A DNA stretch of 64,000 bases, taken from assembly GCA_025345505.1 (NCBI GenBank), contig JANVCC010000011.1, forward strand, positions 14,055,928 through 14,119,927, given 5' to 3'. The DNA comes from Todiramphus chloris collaris. Taxonomy: Eukaryota > Chordata > Aves > Coraciiformes > Alcedinidae. The notes beneath the pieces are model-generated. The model saw nothing but the letters and a program-made list of their open reading frames with translations. It did not search any database and was not told where the DNA came from. Position numbers and translations under genes: made by a program. Positions 40,380 through 52,664 of this stretch are shown here, one piece after another (position 1 is the stretch's first letter; each line of letters starts with the position of its first letter).

Positions 40380-40870
40380 GCACATGACAGATGTCTGACC
40401 TGCTGCCTCAGCTCAGCCAGCCCCCACCGTGCAGTCCCAGCTGCCTCTGTGGGGCAGCGGGGCCAGCCAGGGCCTGTGGGGTGCCTGGGCAGGTGGAGGC
40501 TGTGAGCTGCCCAGTGCTGGTTGCAGCTGGTTCCAGACAGCTCTGAGACCCATGGGGGCAGCTGGCACCTGCCAGGGCTCCCACCAAAGAGAGAAGTTAG
40601 TGGTGCCTCTGCCCAAACATGTTGCAGACAGGGCAGCAGGGGTGGCAGTGGGCAGGGGCGGCCAGCACAGCAGGACGCTGGTGCGGAAATGGAAAAGAAT
40701 AGAGTGAAGCCCGAAATGCACTTGGAGCAACAAAAAAGAGGGAGACAGGTGGAAGGGGGCAGTACTGGGAACACAGCTGGAGGCGTGCCCTTGGAGGGAG
40801 GCACTCAGAACATGTCCTGCCATCCCAAGCAAACATGCTCAGCCATGGACCCAGATAGGGCCTCTTAGTC
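40380..40870. other. GC-rich intronic patch, origin unknown
   Basis: About 490 bp is visibly far more G+C-rich than the AT-rich intron around it, with GGGGCAGCGGGGCCAGCC-like runs in its first half. Long open frames exist on both strands, as expected from few A/T-rich stops. None has a recognisable domain or splice context. It could be an unrecognised transposable element, a regulatory island or an intronic transcript. I favour a repeat family I do not recognise. Confidence 0.55.
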
Positions 40871-41405
40871 CCAGAGGCAGTTGAGGCACCTTTTCATAAC
40901 GCCACATCCCATCTTGAAAATTGTTTTTATAATTTGAAATATGAAAGATTCAATTTTCAGTGGTTTTGTAGGTTATTAAATTATGTATAAAACACAGACG
41001 TACAAACATGAAAATGCAACAAGTGTGTGTAACTGAAAAATTGATCAAATAATTTTTTATACAGATGGCAGCAGATGTGCAACAGCACAGTTCCAGGCAG
41101 CTTTGGTACTTCAGGGGTTTTCTACCAAATAAAACATGTATGAAAATCTCATAATTCCCAAGAATGCTAATCCCTCATTAGACTCTGCTGTCTTCCCCTG
41201 TCCTGGTTTTCACTCAAACCAGGACATCCCCAAATCCAAACACAAATGCAAAATCCAAATTACCTTCTATCAATTGTTGACAGCTATTCTGATAAATGAT
41301 ATATTCAGATAATGTGATACCATCAAGTGCAGTAATAAAAAATGTCAGCATTGCAATGTCAATATTTAGAAAGAAAACTCCTACAAGAATTAAATCCTAG
41401 TAAAC

Positions 41406-41425
41406 AAAAAAAAAAAAAAAAAAAA
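41406..41425. repeat. 20-nt A run
   Basis: This is a pure A homopolymer in intron 52. There is no recognised retroelement 5' of it. Confidence 0.95.
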
Positions 41426-44400
41426 GGAAAAAATAGCTAAAATCCAGGCAATTTAATATGAAAAAAACAAGTAATGTTTTGATGCTTGTATACAACTAAT
41501 TGAACTTCAACATTTAAATTAAAATAAAACTAAAGTTATCAACTGAAAATATTAAATCTCTATATAACTAAAGCTATAACCAGGAAGATAATGAGGCCTT
41601 TTTTTTTTAGTAAAATGAGATGCTTTTGTTAAAAATGAAGCTTCGTAACTCCCTTAAAGTAAAAAGGGAATGCATCCAAACCACATGATGCAATACTTTT
41701 GAGACTTTCAGACTTCAAACATATGAAATAGTCCAAACACATAAAGTACTCCTAGCATCTAGCAAGAATTAGAAACCTCATATTTAAAAAAAAAAAAATT
41801 CCACGATCTTGAGCAGCTAGAAACTCACTGATTTTAAGGCTACACAGTAAATTTACTGATTGCCCAAATGGACCTTTTATAAACACAACAATGGAATTTC
41901 ATCAGTAGACAGGGAATTTAAATTGCTTATAGAAAGTCTTTAACTTTGAAAAATAATTCTGAAGTATAGAGTACCAATACATTTATGAATAAAGGGCAGT
42001 TGTTTCTCCCTCTTTCACTTGTGGGGCTTGATCATTTGGGATATTTACTTGCAATGGAGATGGGCCACAGGTATGGTATAAATATTTTTAATGATAAATT
42101 ATTAACACTACTAGTTTTAACACAGAAAATTGACCAAGTCTTTCTGGTATTGCTTAAAGAGAAAAACAATTTCTTTCTGATTATCTGGCCACACACAAGT
42201 CAATGGAACATTCTTCTACCACTGACAAGACATAAGGCAAGCCTCTACAGCAATTATTATTTCTGGATTTATGTAAATTTTAATTAACACTTGTAAAATG
42301 AAATTGAATCCAGTTTTGAAATCCAATGAAATTAAAAACAGATTTTTTTTTTTTTCTAGAACACTTTAAGTAGGAAGTGTCACATTAACGAGACTGTTAA
42401 ATATGTTGAAAACTCTAAAATAACTGCTTGCTTTCCTGAAGAACTTGAAATTCTTGGTAGTTTTAGTCAGTTTCAAAAAATTGTGTTAACCTTCTCAAAT
42501 TGTTTAAGATATAAAAGAAAGACTTTGTATCCTGAGAACTACTCTCAGTTTACTTCACATTTGCATACTATTGAATTTTAAATATCCTTCAGAAGAACAT
42601 AGTACTAACACTTTGGGAGACAACAGAGTAAATGAGTTGGATTTACAGTCTCGTTTTGTGTGGCAGTTCCTTACCTTCCCTTTACATTTTACTTATAACA
42701 CTTTTGCAAGTAAATCTGCTTCTTTCTGAAACTACTGAGACACTGGTCTTGTTAAACTAAAAGAAGAAAGCTCCTTCAAATTGATGATTTCTATGAGTGC
42801 TAAAGATTTTCACCAAGAGTTTAGGAACAAAGGCAGGCAGTGCAGTTACATAAAACCAGTCTGTTTTATATGACTCTCCTTGAACACAAAAGCAGAAGAA
42901 AATGCCCCTAACAACACTATTAATAGCATGTACCCTTGTAGGGGAGTAGACAATAGTACCTGGGGGAAGGAACAGCCTGCTGACAGCCCGTGAACAAGAC
43001 TTTCTGTTATTTCATGTCTGATCACGGTTCTGGGCAATGCTTACTTTCATCTAATTGGTGACTGGATAGGTTGAAGGTTGCGAGAGATTGAAGATTTATA
43101 TGCTTTCGCCCTTTTACTAAAATCATCACTATCACTTCAGTTTCCAAACACTTAAGGAACAGCACAGTAACTTGCAGAATACTAAATAGGCTTGACTTTT
43201 CTTGTCACTATAAATTAGAAAGTTCTTCTGTCTGTGTTGTGACTGACTACTTCAATAATAATAATGAATAGATTAACTCAGTCACTGGATGATGACAAAG
43301 GTTAAAAAAATGAGATAAAGCAGACACAAACTTCAGCTATCTCAGAATGCCATAACAAATTCTTCCCTAAGCTAAAGCAGGAAGTACTTCTCCTTCTGTC
43401 AGGTGATAATATAAACACAAATCTTTCAAACAGTTAACTTCATATACCCATGCCTACATCATACAATAATGCACAACCTGTTAGTGTGAGGCACCCCCTA
43501 CCAAACCATGTTTTCCTTATTCAATGTGGGTTGCTTCTGTGGTTTTGATTTTTTTTTTTACTTTTCTGGGTCTAGTCAAAATAATTTAAAGCCTTTAAAA
43601 ACAAAAAAATATTTTCATATCACTCTTTCTGAAAGTTCTTTTCCTGCAGCAGAGCCTTACATGCCTCACTGGACCTTATCTTTGCTGTTCACAAGCTCAC
43701 AATTAGCAGAGAACTCATTTGGTGGTCATATTTTCCTGATAAGAGATTTGGCCAACCATTCTGCTCTCCTAGCTATTTTGAAGGATAGATGACAAATTTT
43801 ACTAACGCAATTTGGGCGTCTGTACAGCACATCAATCCAGGGTGCCTTTTGTCCAACACAGACTGATTTCTAAAAATGCAAAACTTAGAACATTCTTATC
43901 TATTTATAAGTACCTGGCCTAGAACTAGCCAGCTATGTTCCACCTGAATTACGACACAACACAAAGGTCAGTAATTACCTAACTCTCATCAGAGTCTTAA
44001 GAATGTAAAGTGAGCTCTGAGAAAGTCATCAGCACTGGTATCACCTGATGCACTTAGCAGCTCTGAGGCTACCAAAAGAGCCATGCCACTTTTGATCAAG
44101 AACATAATCAGTAATGGACGAAGGTCACCTTGTATTCTCGCAGTCTTTTTGAGAGCACTACAACACCTGAGGTAGGCAGTTTAGGTGTTCCCCTTTGTTC
44201 ACTGAGCCATATGCTTCTAGTACATATAGCCTAAGAAGTGATATATAACTGTAATTCCCCAATCACTCAGACATTTCTGGGACATGTTATTTCCCATTCT
44301 AAAAGGGCAGCTCTCCCAAGTGTTACAAAATAACTTCTTACTCCTTCTGAAAATGTCCAATAACTTTCTTACACATTCTGTAATAGAAAATTTGTGCCAA

Positions 44401-45106
44401 GGAAGTGATTTCAAATGAGGTACTCCTCTCCATAACATCCTATACCTTTCAGAGCTATAGTTTTGTGTTGCTATTCATGTTTAACAACAAATGGTTTCTC
44501 CTTTCCTTCATTTCCATGGCATAGAGTTCTTGTAGGAAAAGCAAAGTTTCATCTGTGAAGTACAGCAGGATGATTAGTAAACTTTGTATCTTTCTGACAA
44601 AAGAAAACTATTACTTAGGTTCTTGAGAAGTTTCAGAAATACATGGAAAACTAAGAACAGAATACTGGGGTTTGTTCAATAATTCAGCTTAAAAATATCT
44701 ACAAGAAAACTAGGCAAACTGTATACAAGTACAGTTTTCTCTTACACTTATTTTCACAGTCTTGGTAACTATGAATATTACTATTAGATGACAAATTCTA
44801 GATTGTATGAATTTGTTAACTCTTTATTTGTATTCAGTAGCACTAAGAGAAAACCACATGGATTGCAGTACAAAGGAGATGGCTATTTTATTAAGATGCT
44901 AAGAACAACACTACAGCTGTAATTCACTGTGGAATTTCTACACATTTTCTTCTGAAAGTGATGACAAGTTGATGATTTTGCCATAAAGCTGTCAAATACA
45001 GCAAACTATTCAATAAGGGTGTTTTTATGGAGTGACACAAACGCTCAGACTCTTCAGATTAGTTCAATTGCAGCTCTCCTAACAACCAATAATAACATAG
45101 AGCTTT

Positions 45107-45197
45107 TATTTTTTTTCAAAACAAACTGCAAACAAAAACAAAACAAAAAAAAACAAAACCAAAAACTAACAAACCCAAACAACAAAAGCAAAATAAT
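45107..45197. repeat. A-rich (CAAAA)n low-complexity tract
   Basis: Repeated CAAAA, CAAAC and CCAAA units form a low-complexity patch in intron 52, with no element recognised at its edges. Confidence 0.9.
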
Positions 45198-46324
45198 GCT
45201 TCTGAAGACATCCTCTATAAATTATTCATACATTTGTAGACTTGGTTTTAAAAAATGACAAAATTTCCAAATGAACCATTTGGTCCCAGTGTGTAATTCT
45301 TGATCAAAATAGTCTTCATTGAAATGCTTGTATTTATTGCTATTATTATGTATTTAATACAATAGATCTTAACTTCTGAAGTGACATTTTCAGAGTTCAC
45401 TACATTTCACAAAATTGCTGAAGAAAGCTGTATGTTACCTTGGCTTCTTATAATCTTGAAAGGGAGATTCTTTGGTCAGTAAGAGATCATTTTTTCATAG
45501 AGTTCTATAAATACTAATTTTCTTGCCTGCTCTATCACTTACACAGCCAGAAACCACATTACAAAATCAAGATGTAAATTACTAGCCAAGTAAAAGTGCA
45601 GAAAGGTTATTCAATGTTATCTTTTGCATGTGTGTGAACACAGCAGAAGGAAGGCCTGCTATTTAAAGCTTCTTACATTTCCAAGATCCCCCAAGATCTA
45701 ACTTAGCCTTTGTAACTATGTCGGTATTTCTGATTCTAAGACTGCAGATTTGTTTTTATTATCTCTCAGTATATTTCTATATTGACTTGTTACTAGCTTT
45801 ATGTATTCTATACATAGAAAACTTTGGAAAATAAGTGAATTTTTAAAGTTTAAATGTCATATTCAAAGTTGCTTATAAACTCATTCAACTTAAAGAAACA
45901 ACATTTTCATTAGCAGTATGAGCTGTGATGCATTATGTAGAAAAAAATGTTATTGTACAGCATATGGTTCTGTTAGAATAGAATGCTTTATTGAGGGCAT
46001 TATAAGAGCAGAGAGGAATCTTTCTTTTTTCACCCAACTTTTCCTCAAAACTAAATGTAATTATTATTCTTATGTTTTCTCAAATGTATAAGTTGTAAAC
46101 CAACTATGATTAAAATAGAATAAACAAAGATTTAAATATAACATTATGTAAACATACAACAGACTTTACTTTCTAGAGCAGACTTATTTTTATGTAATAC
46201 AGCTCCTGCAATTTCACAATTCTGTTGATAAATTATCTCATGATCATTTAATTTTTTGCAATTCTTCATAGAGATTCTTTTGATTTGCTAGATTTTGTAC
46301 AAAATGTTTGCATTGTTTGTTTTT

Positions 46325-46349
46325 ATAAATACTTTTAAAAAGTATTTAT
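46325..46349. repeat. Perfect inverted repeat, 12-bp arms
   Basis: ATAAATACTTTT, a single A, then AAAAGTATTTAT. The arms are perfectly complementary. The sequence is AT-rich, so cruciform potential is weak and chance formation is possible. Confidence 0.95.
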
Positions 46350-46969
46350 CATCAGGCTTCAACAAGCGTGATGTACATATTTCTGCAAGCAAATGACTCA
46401 AGAGTTACCAGTGTTAGTGCAGAAGCCTGAACTGCTTTTAATTCCAGTTGATGGCATGATGACCGATCCTGTGACCAAGAATGCAGTTATCTTGTAGAGT
46501 AGCTAAGATTCTCATTTACTATTTATAATGTATCTGTTTAGTGATATTGGCCAGATGATGGCATTGGGTTTTTTTTTTTTACTAGCAACTCAATAGCAAA
46601 AGGCAATGAACAACGTATTCATACAAATTAGAATATCTTCTCAAGTTTTTACTTCTCAAAGTGTGAGATCTTGGGCTGAAGCCCAGAGAGCTAGAGCACT
46701 AGATATAGTCAAGTCTATCAGCTCCTATGTGACAAAGCAGAGCAGTGCAGCCCTGCACTCCTTTTTCTTCATGATGGGATCTGATGCATTTGGCACCTGA
46801 TAGTGTGATGTTAAAGAAAGATGCATATGAAAGTAGGTCACAGCTAGGGCAGAGGAGCATGAAAGGCACAGTGCTGATGCTCAGGTCGTGAAACTGGAGA
46901 GATCTGAATGAGTACTAACAACTGCTAACACATACCAAGGTAACCCGTTTGTATTCGTGAAGAGTTAAA

Positions 46970-47420
46970 AAAGACACAGGAAAAGGGAAACGATGTGCTG
47001 GTGAGGTAGTCAGGGAGGCCTTGCAGCAGGACTGTGGTGTGAGGACCAGGTATAACAGAAGGGGTGCTCTCTAGGGCTGTGGGGACTGCACAGGCCTTAG
47101 CAAGTGGAGCAGGTTCTCTAGTCAAGGGTTCAGCTCTGGATATGAGCAAGGTTCCAGGGGAAGGACCTGGGGACAATACCCTGGGTGCAGGAGGATGTGC
47201 TCAGTACGTGCTGGACTGCAAAGCAAAACAGCTGCACTAGGTGGGAGCACTGTACAGCAGAGCAGGCTCCAGAAGAGCTGAGTTAGAGAGCACACGATTG
47301 GAGAAAACCCCAGCTGGGAATAAAGAGAGTCTTCCTTAGCTCAGGAGAGCACAGCACAGCACTCTGAATGGGTGGGAAGGGTGAGCTACCCCCATGGTAG
47401 CTGCAGCAAGAACAAGTGGA
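46970..47420. other. GC-richer intronic patch with AATAAA, origin unknown
   Basis: About 450 bp is enriched in G and purine-rich words (CTGTGGGGACTGCACAGG, GGTTCCAGGGGAAGGACC), and AATAAAGAGAG lies near 47319. Such composition with a plus-strand polyadenylation-like signal would suit a decayed LTR, but I could not find TG...CA ends with a target duplication. Confidence 0.4.
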
Positions 47421-48841
47421 TCCTGTCTATAGAGGTATTTAGCAGGCCTAAGTCAAGCCAAACAGAGCAATCTCCATCTTCTCTGTACAAGATACAGGGA
47501 AAAAAAAAACCCAAACAACCAAACCCATGCAATTTAAAGTACAAAAATTACTATTGTTCTTTTAAAGAAGTACTTTAGGTGACAGTATGCCACATTTACT
47601 ATATATTGAGAAAAACCTTATGTGCCACATTGTAAAGCTCAAGAATCCCCCCCCATGGAAATAACATGATGTCCTTAAAATTCAAAAATAATAAATACCT
47701 CTTGAATAGTGTTTAGTACTACCTACAACTGTACAAATATAAACTAACTAAGCATGAAAAAAAAGTCATGAATCTGGTTTTCTGCCTCAGAAGAATGGAT
47801 CAAAAATGGCCCTGATCATACTTAATTTCCCACTGTTGCAAAAATGGACACCCTGTATACTTCTGGCAATAAATATTTTGTTTAAAATTATTTCATTAGC
47901 AACAACAGAATGATGTTAGAAGAAGCTATACTACAGCAAGATGTACTGGAAAGAACAAAAAGGGACAAGACCTTTATCTACCACATAACAAGGTGCACTT
48001 TTGCAGACAAGGATATTGAGAGTTTTAGCATAGAAAATATATTGCTAAATTACAGAAAAAAGAATCTTGTATATTTTAATTTCAAAACCAACTAATAATT
48101 GTGGAATATTTTTGGATTAAAACTAAGAAATCATCATGTATAATATATCCACCACACCACCAGCCACAGATGCAAGCTGTAATATAGTTGGGTTACCACA
48201 TACTCATTCATGATTTACAGTCTGATAGCTGGCTTTCCTTTTTTTTTTTTATTTTTTTTTTCCTGTATAAGACGAAGCATTTAATCTATCTTAGAAGGCA
48301 ATTTCACTTAAAGTGAAGTGCAATTTTCCAACAGAACAAAATTTAGTCATGCATACAATTCACATGAGAGCATATAGGAATTACTCTTGCTTTTCATATA
48401 AAGTGTACAATTCAGAAGAATTGTCTCAGAATTAAAAATTAAAACATACTAGAAAATACTGATGGGAGTACTACATATGTGGGCTTTGAATAAGTGCTGT
48501 AAATTTGAGGCATTTGTACACACTTCATCTGAATTCAACTAAATATGTGGTTCTAAAATTGATATGCATGTCAAACAGGAATAGGTTCTTATGTAATATA
48601 TAAGCACTTTCCTCTTCTTCACAAACTTCCAATAAATCAAATACAGCTTCTCTCTCTCTCAAGAATATGTTTCAAGGCCAGGCAGAGAATAGCAGTTAAA
48701 CATGTAGTCTAAACATTCACATAGGATATAGTCTAAATAGTATCTGTATGTGCTACTAACAACAATGCAGTCCAAACACACAATGTGATTTTGACATATT
48801 ATGTAAAATATTTACCTGATGGAATAAAAAGAAAGATGTAA

Positions 48842-48872
<31 letters not shown>
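48842..48872. repeat. Compound (TG)n(TA)n microsatellite
   Basis: About ten TG units pass directly into about five TA units, less than 1 kb from exon 52 on its donor side. Confidence 0.97.
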
Positions 48873-49736
48873 GTATATTTACTATGGGGATAGAGAAGCA
48901 TAGCCTACATATACACCTTCACAGTCATCCATTTCAGGGAGCAATCTCTGGTCTCCACACCATGATGTACAGAACAGTTTGCATCCACCTGAAGTGAATT
49001 GCAAAGCATTTGGCCTAAGTCTTCTCTAAGATCCACAGGGGACATCTAGGACCATAAGAAATTAATTTTTTAATAGGTTTTAGTCCTGATTACTCAAAAT
49101 AATAACTGAAGATGTATAACAGTCCACCACAGAGGGCTGCTTTTACAGCATGACCTTGAGAGTGTGTTTCATCCTACAGTGAAGGGCATAAGGACATGCA
49201 AGCATCCAAGGAGACAAGAATATAGATTTCCTCTAAAACTTAATCTTCTACTTTCTCCACCTGAGACACAGACAGATGATTAATTCTGGAAAAAGAAACC
49301 AAAACTGAGCTAATACAGATTAATACAGAGCATCATCAGACTTGTGCATCAGCTGAGGGGGGATGAAAGAAAAGGCTGCGGTTGTACTAAAAGGGATGGA
49401 ATTGCAAGCTTCTTACAAGCCTACACTTATACTCTGTGAATTCTTTATTTTTCCTCCTTGTTTCAGAATAAATGTATTTATTTATAGCGATCAGATTCTA
49501 TATTTTCTACAATGTGGTTCTATTATGAAGGCAAGCAATATGAAATTACAGTGAAAAATTTGAAATATATGATCACTGACTTTCTCTTACATTTCTTCTA
49601 TATGTAATTTGGAAAATCTGTGTGAGAACTGTCTCCTGATGGAACTCTCTTTCTCATGGCAAAGTCATAAAGTGTCTGAAAAAATGTTATGCTTATCAGG
49701 TATTACACATCATATGATATCAGAATCACCACTTAC

Positions 49737-49854
49737 TGCGGTCAGTAATTATTGTTCTGGCCTCTTGATTGCTTGTCTTATTTTTTAGATTTTGTGCTGC
49801 AGTTATTAGTTCATCCAGTTGGGGACGTCTCTGCTCCAAATCCTGTAGTACTGC
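49737..49854 (-). CDS. DMD: Dystrophin exon 52 (spectrin-like repeat of the central rod)
   Basis: This is a 118-bp minus-strand exon, equal in length to human exon 52. The acceptor ends AACTAG (AG at 49855-49856) after a T-rich stretch. The donor is the near-consensus GCA|GTAAGTGG (GT at 49735-49736). Translation begins in phase 0 with AVLQDLEQRRPQLDELITAA and later reads KNKTSNQEARTIITDR. By my reading it differs from the recalled human exon at three of 39 residues (T to V, M to L, E to D), so it is the most conserved of the three exons. Human residues are about 2515-2554, just after hinge 3. One base (A) carries over and joins TT of exon 53 to give isoleucine, so exons 52, 53 and 54 splice without a frame break. 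The product is part of the rod of the sarcolemmal scaffold protein dystrophin. Confidence 0.97.
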
Positions 49855-49934
49855 CTAGTTACACACAAATACAAAAATAAAACAAAGAAAAAAGAATGTA
49901 GAGCTATTGAGAAGACCATGTATAAGGATTAATC

Positions 49935-49953
49935 TTTTTTTTTTTTTTTTTTT
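49935..49953. repeat. 19-nt T run upstream of exon 52
   Basis: This is a pure T homopolymer on the plus strand, about 80 bp upstream of the exon 52 acceptor in transcript direction. It is therefore poly-A in the pre-mRNA. Confidence 0.95.
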
Positions 49954-52646
49954 GTGCCAGCTTGATATAAAGCAGAAAGATTGTTTGTTGTTTCAAATAA
50001 CATGAAGAACTTGGTCTCAAACTTCCAAATATTGTTAGTCTTAACATAAAAATACCAAGTATAACTTTTAATAATAACTTTAGAAGGACCTACACAACTA
50101 GACATAAAATGAAAATCCTTCCTTTTTTCAGTTGATCAGATCATGCAAGGGCAAGCTGTTTTCCTCTATCAGGTTGTAGAAGGATATTATTTTTCTATAT
50201 TCTCTTTGATTTTACATTGTATTTTAAAAGAAAAAGATACAGGAGTTTACATTCTTACCATATTATGCAGCATTTTCCTAGTAACTCATGAAGTCTAATT
50301 AATAATGTTTGTTTCTTAATAGACACTTCAGTTACTATCTTTTGTTTTAAAGCCAATGTAAGGCTGTTAATGTTGCTTTTTCTGTCCTGACACCTTACCT
50401 AGCAAAGAAGTAATTAATTATTAATTAATATTACAATAATTTATATGTTATTCCAGAAGATATATAAGGCCCAGGATATCTGACTAGGCAGACATAAGTG
50501 GATCTAGAGTCTCCCATGGAGAAAAAGAAGGGCTTCAAAGTGATGACTCATAGCCTTTACGAAGGAACACAAACTAAAATACGATAGCTATAGATACAAT
50601 AAAAATGAGAAGACAAGGAAAGTAAGGCACATAAGATTTAAGAATTTTTTTACCTTAAATTATTTTGAAGGATTAAGGAAGAGCAAACAAGGAATCAGGT
50701 CAATGGTTAGCCAGGTAAGAAGCAGCCAAGCACGTAAAAATGCATGTGAAAAACCAGCATGTTAAAAGACTTTGACCAATCTAGCAACCTCAAGTCACTT
50801 ATCATGTAGCTTCCAGAAAAGATGATCATTAAATTTCCCAGTCTTAGGAGTTGGAAATAACAAGTTTTATTACCAAATTATGAACAAATTATTTTTTACT
50901 ACTCATAATTTTGAGTCACCAGAACAGTATACTGTCAAATACCTAACAGGTGAAGTATATCAGCTACCAAACTGACAACAAAGGTCAGGGAAGTATTTTT
51001 ATTTTTTAGGTCTTTTATGTGGACAGTGGTTAGATAATCTGTTAGCATGCTTATCTGGCTGTTAACTATGTGTCTTGAGTATTTTATTGTCTTAAAACTC
51101 TTCCCCCCTCAAAAATGCTTCTATTCTAAACAACCATACTTTATTTTACCAAGTTTTTATTCACTGACTCTACTGGATGAAAAAGACCTGCAGAGTTTGA
51201 TCTTAAATTTAGCCCTCCACTTCAAATTAGAATTACATGATTTCATCAAGTTGAAGGTGACAGATTAAGGCCAAATATCAATTTTTGTTCAATGAGTTTA
51301 ACAAAAGAGCATGAGAATATCACTTCCAGTAACTACAGCATATATCATCAAAAGCAAGCTAAAAGCTCCACAGAATTTCATTTTTATTCAGTTACAAACT
51401 CTTCAGAAAAAAAAGGTAATTTTCAAGATACACATCTAACTACATTCTGTGAAATTCTTGCCTTTAAATTCTATATCAGAAGTTCTTTGAAAATCTATTA
51501 TAACTGGCTTTCTAAACTCATACCCAAAAGTTTGGATGATATTTTTTCACTTGTATACTGATTGGATTGCATAGAGACACTCAGTTAAAACAGCAGCTTG
51601 CATAATTAAGCAAAGAATAAATTTCTCATTAAAAGTTTCTCTTTAGTGAAAGCACTCAAGAAAAAGAAATAAAATCTACTGATGCAGTTACTACCTCTAG
51701 ATATCTATGTGCCTTCAGAACTCCATTTTCTAGGAAGACAAGTTAATGAGTGACATGAATTTTACAATAGAAATACCAGTCCCATTGCAGACTAACAACA
51801 TCTGCATTATACATATTGCCAAAATGGACTATGCAGAAGGAATATTAAAACGCATACAACATGCTCAGATTATTGTGTGGTCTCCAAAGTAATATTCCCC
51901 TTTCTTTCTCCTTCCCCTACCTGGAAAGTGCTTGAAAGAGTAAACGCAAATTAAGTGATTCTACAGTCTTATGCCAACAGTGACTCTAAACTGTTCCCTA
52001 AAGTTTCCTAAATATATTAGATATACTGAACAGGATAATGATTCATCTGATCTACCCTGAGTCTCTAACCAGACCTTAAGTGTTTGCACCAGATTTTCTG
52101 CTATATGAAATCTAGGAAGAACCAAAGCAATGGGTAAAGACTGCTCAGTAGGTATTTTCTCAGTATCAAAATGATTGGGTGGAACTGATGTATGCCTAAC
52201 TGCTTACAGAATGATTTACCCACAAGACCCATCTGCAGTTCCCAAAGTGGACACTCAGGGAAATTACTAGCATGGCTTTAAAGTGAATCTTGCTAGCTCT
52301 GCTGTTCCCTTGGGGACACAACAATCTTGTCCCTCTATGGACGGTGAGGACATCCTTCCCTCTGCCATTTAACATGAATAAAATTACTTTCTGCTGGATG
52401 TACTAACATGTAGTTTTGGAAGGTCAAGGAGGACATCTTGAAACCCTTATACTATGAAGAGATTGGAAGATCCTTGGATCTCTCAGGAGACAATAATAGA
52501 TCATTATAGAATAGATGTGTTTTTTCTTAGTCTTAGAAAGGTAACCACTCAGAATAAGGAAAAAACTATGTTCTTAATTTTTTTTTTTTCTTTTAATTTA
52601 ATACAAAGCATCCAAGAATCTTATCCAAACAATGTTTTATTTTATT

Positions 52647-52664
52647 TTGGTAAAATTTTACCAA
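52647..52664. repeat. 18-bp perfect palindrome
   Basis: TTGGTAAAATTTTACCAA equals its own reverse complement. It is in intron 51 with no associated feature. Confidence 0.95.

Larger units (their letters stand above)
24670..49736 (-). other. DMD: DMD intron 52, complete
   Basis: This is a complete intron of 25,067 bp between exons 52 and 53. I recall the human counterpart as about 50 kb. It carries five CR1 fragments (26564, 34869, 36438, 38092, 39282), long A/CAAA tracts (36064, 45115), a (TG)n(TA)n microsatellite (48842) and two GC-rich patches (40380-40870, 46970-47420). Between these, including 27130-34860 and 40880-45110, I see AT-rich sequence with no gene, RNA gene or repeat family I can name. 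Confidence 0.93.

Noticed and set aside
40316..40868. Overlapping frames of 115-162 codons on both strands
   Set aside because: They follow from the high G+C of this patch, which lowers stop frequency. They show no domain and only Pro/Leu/Cys-rich low-information translation.
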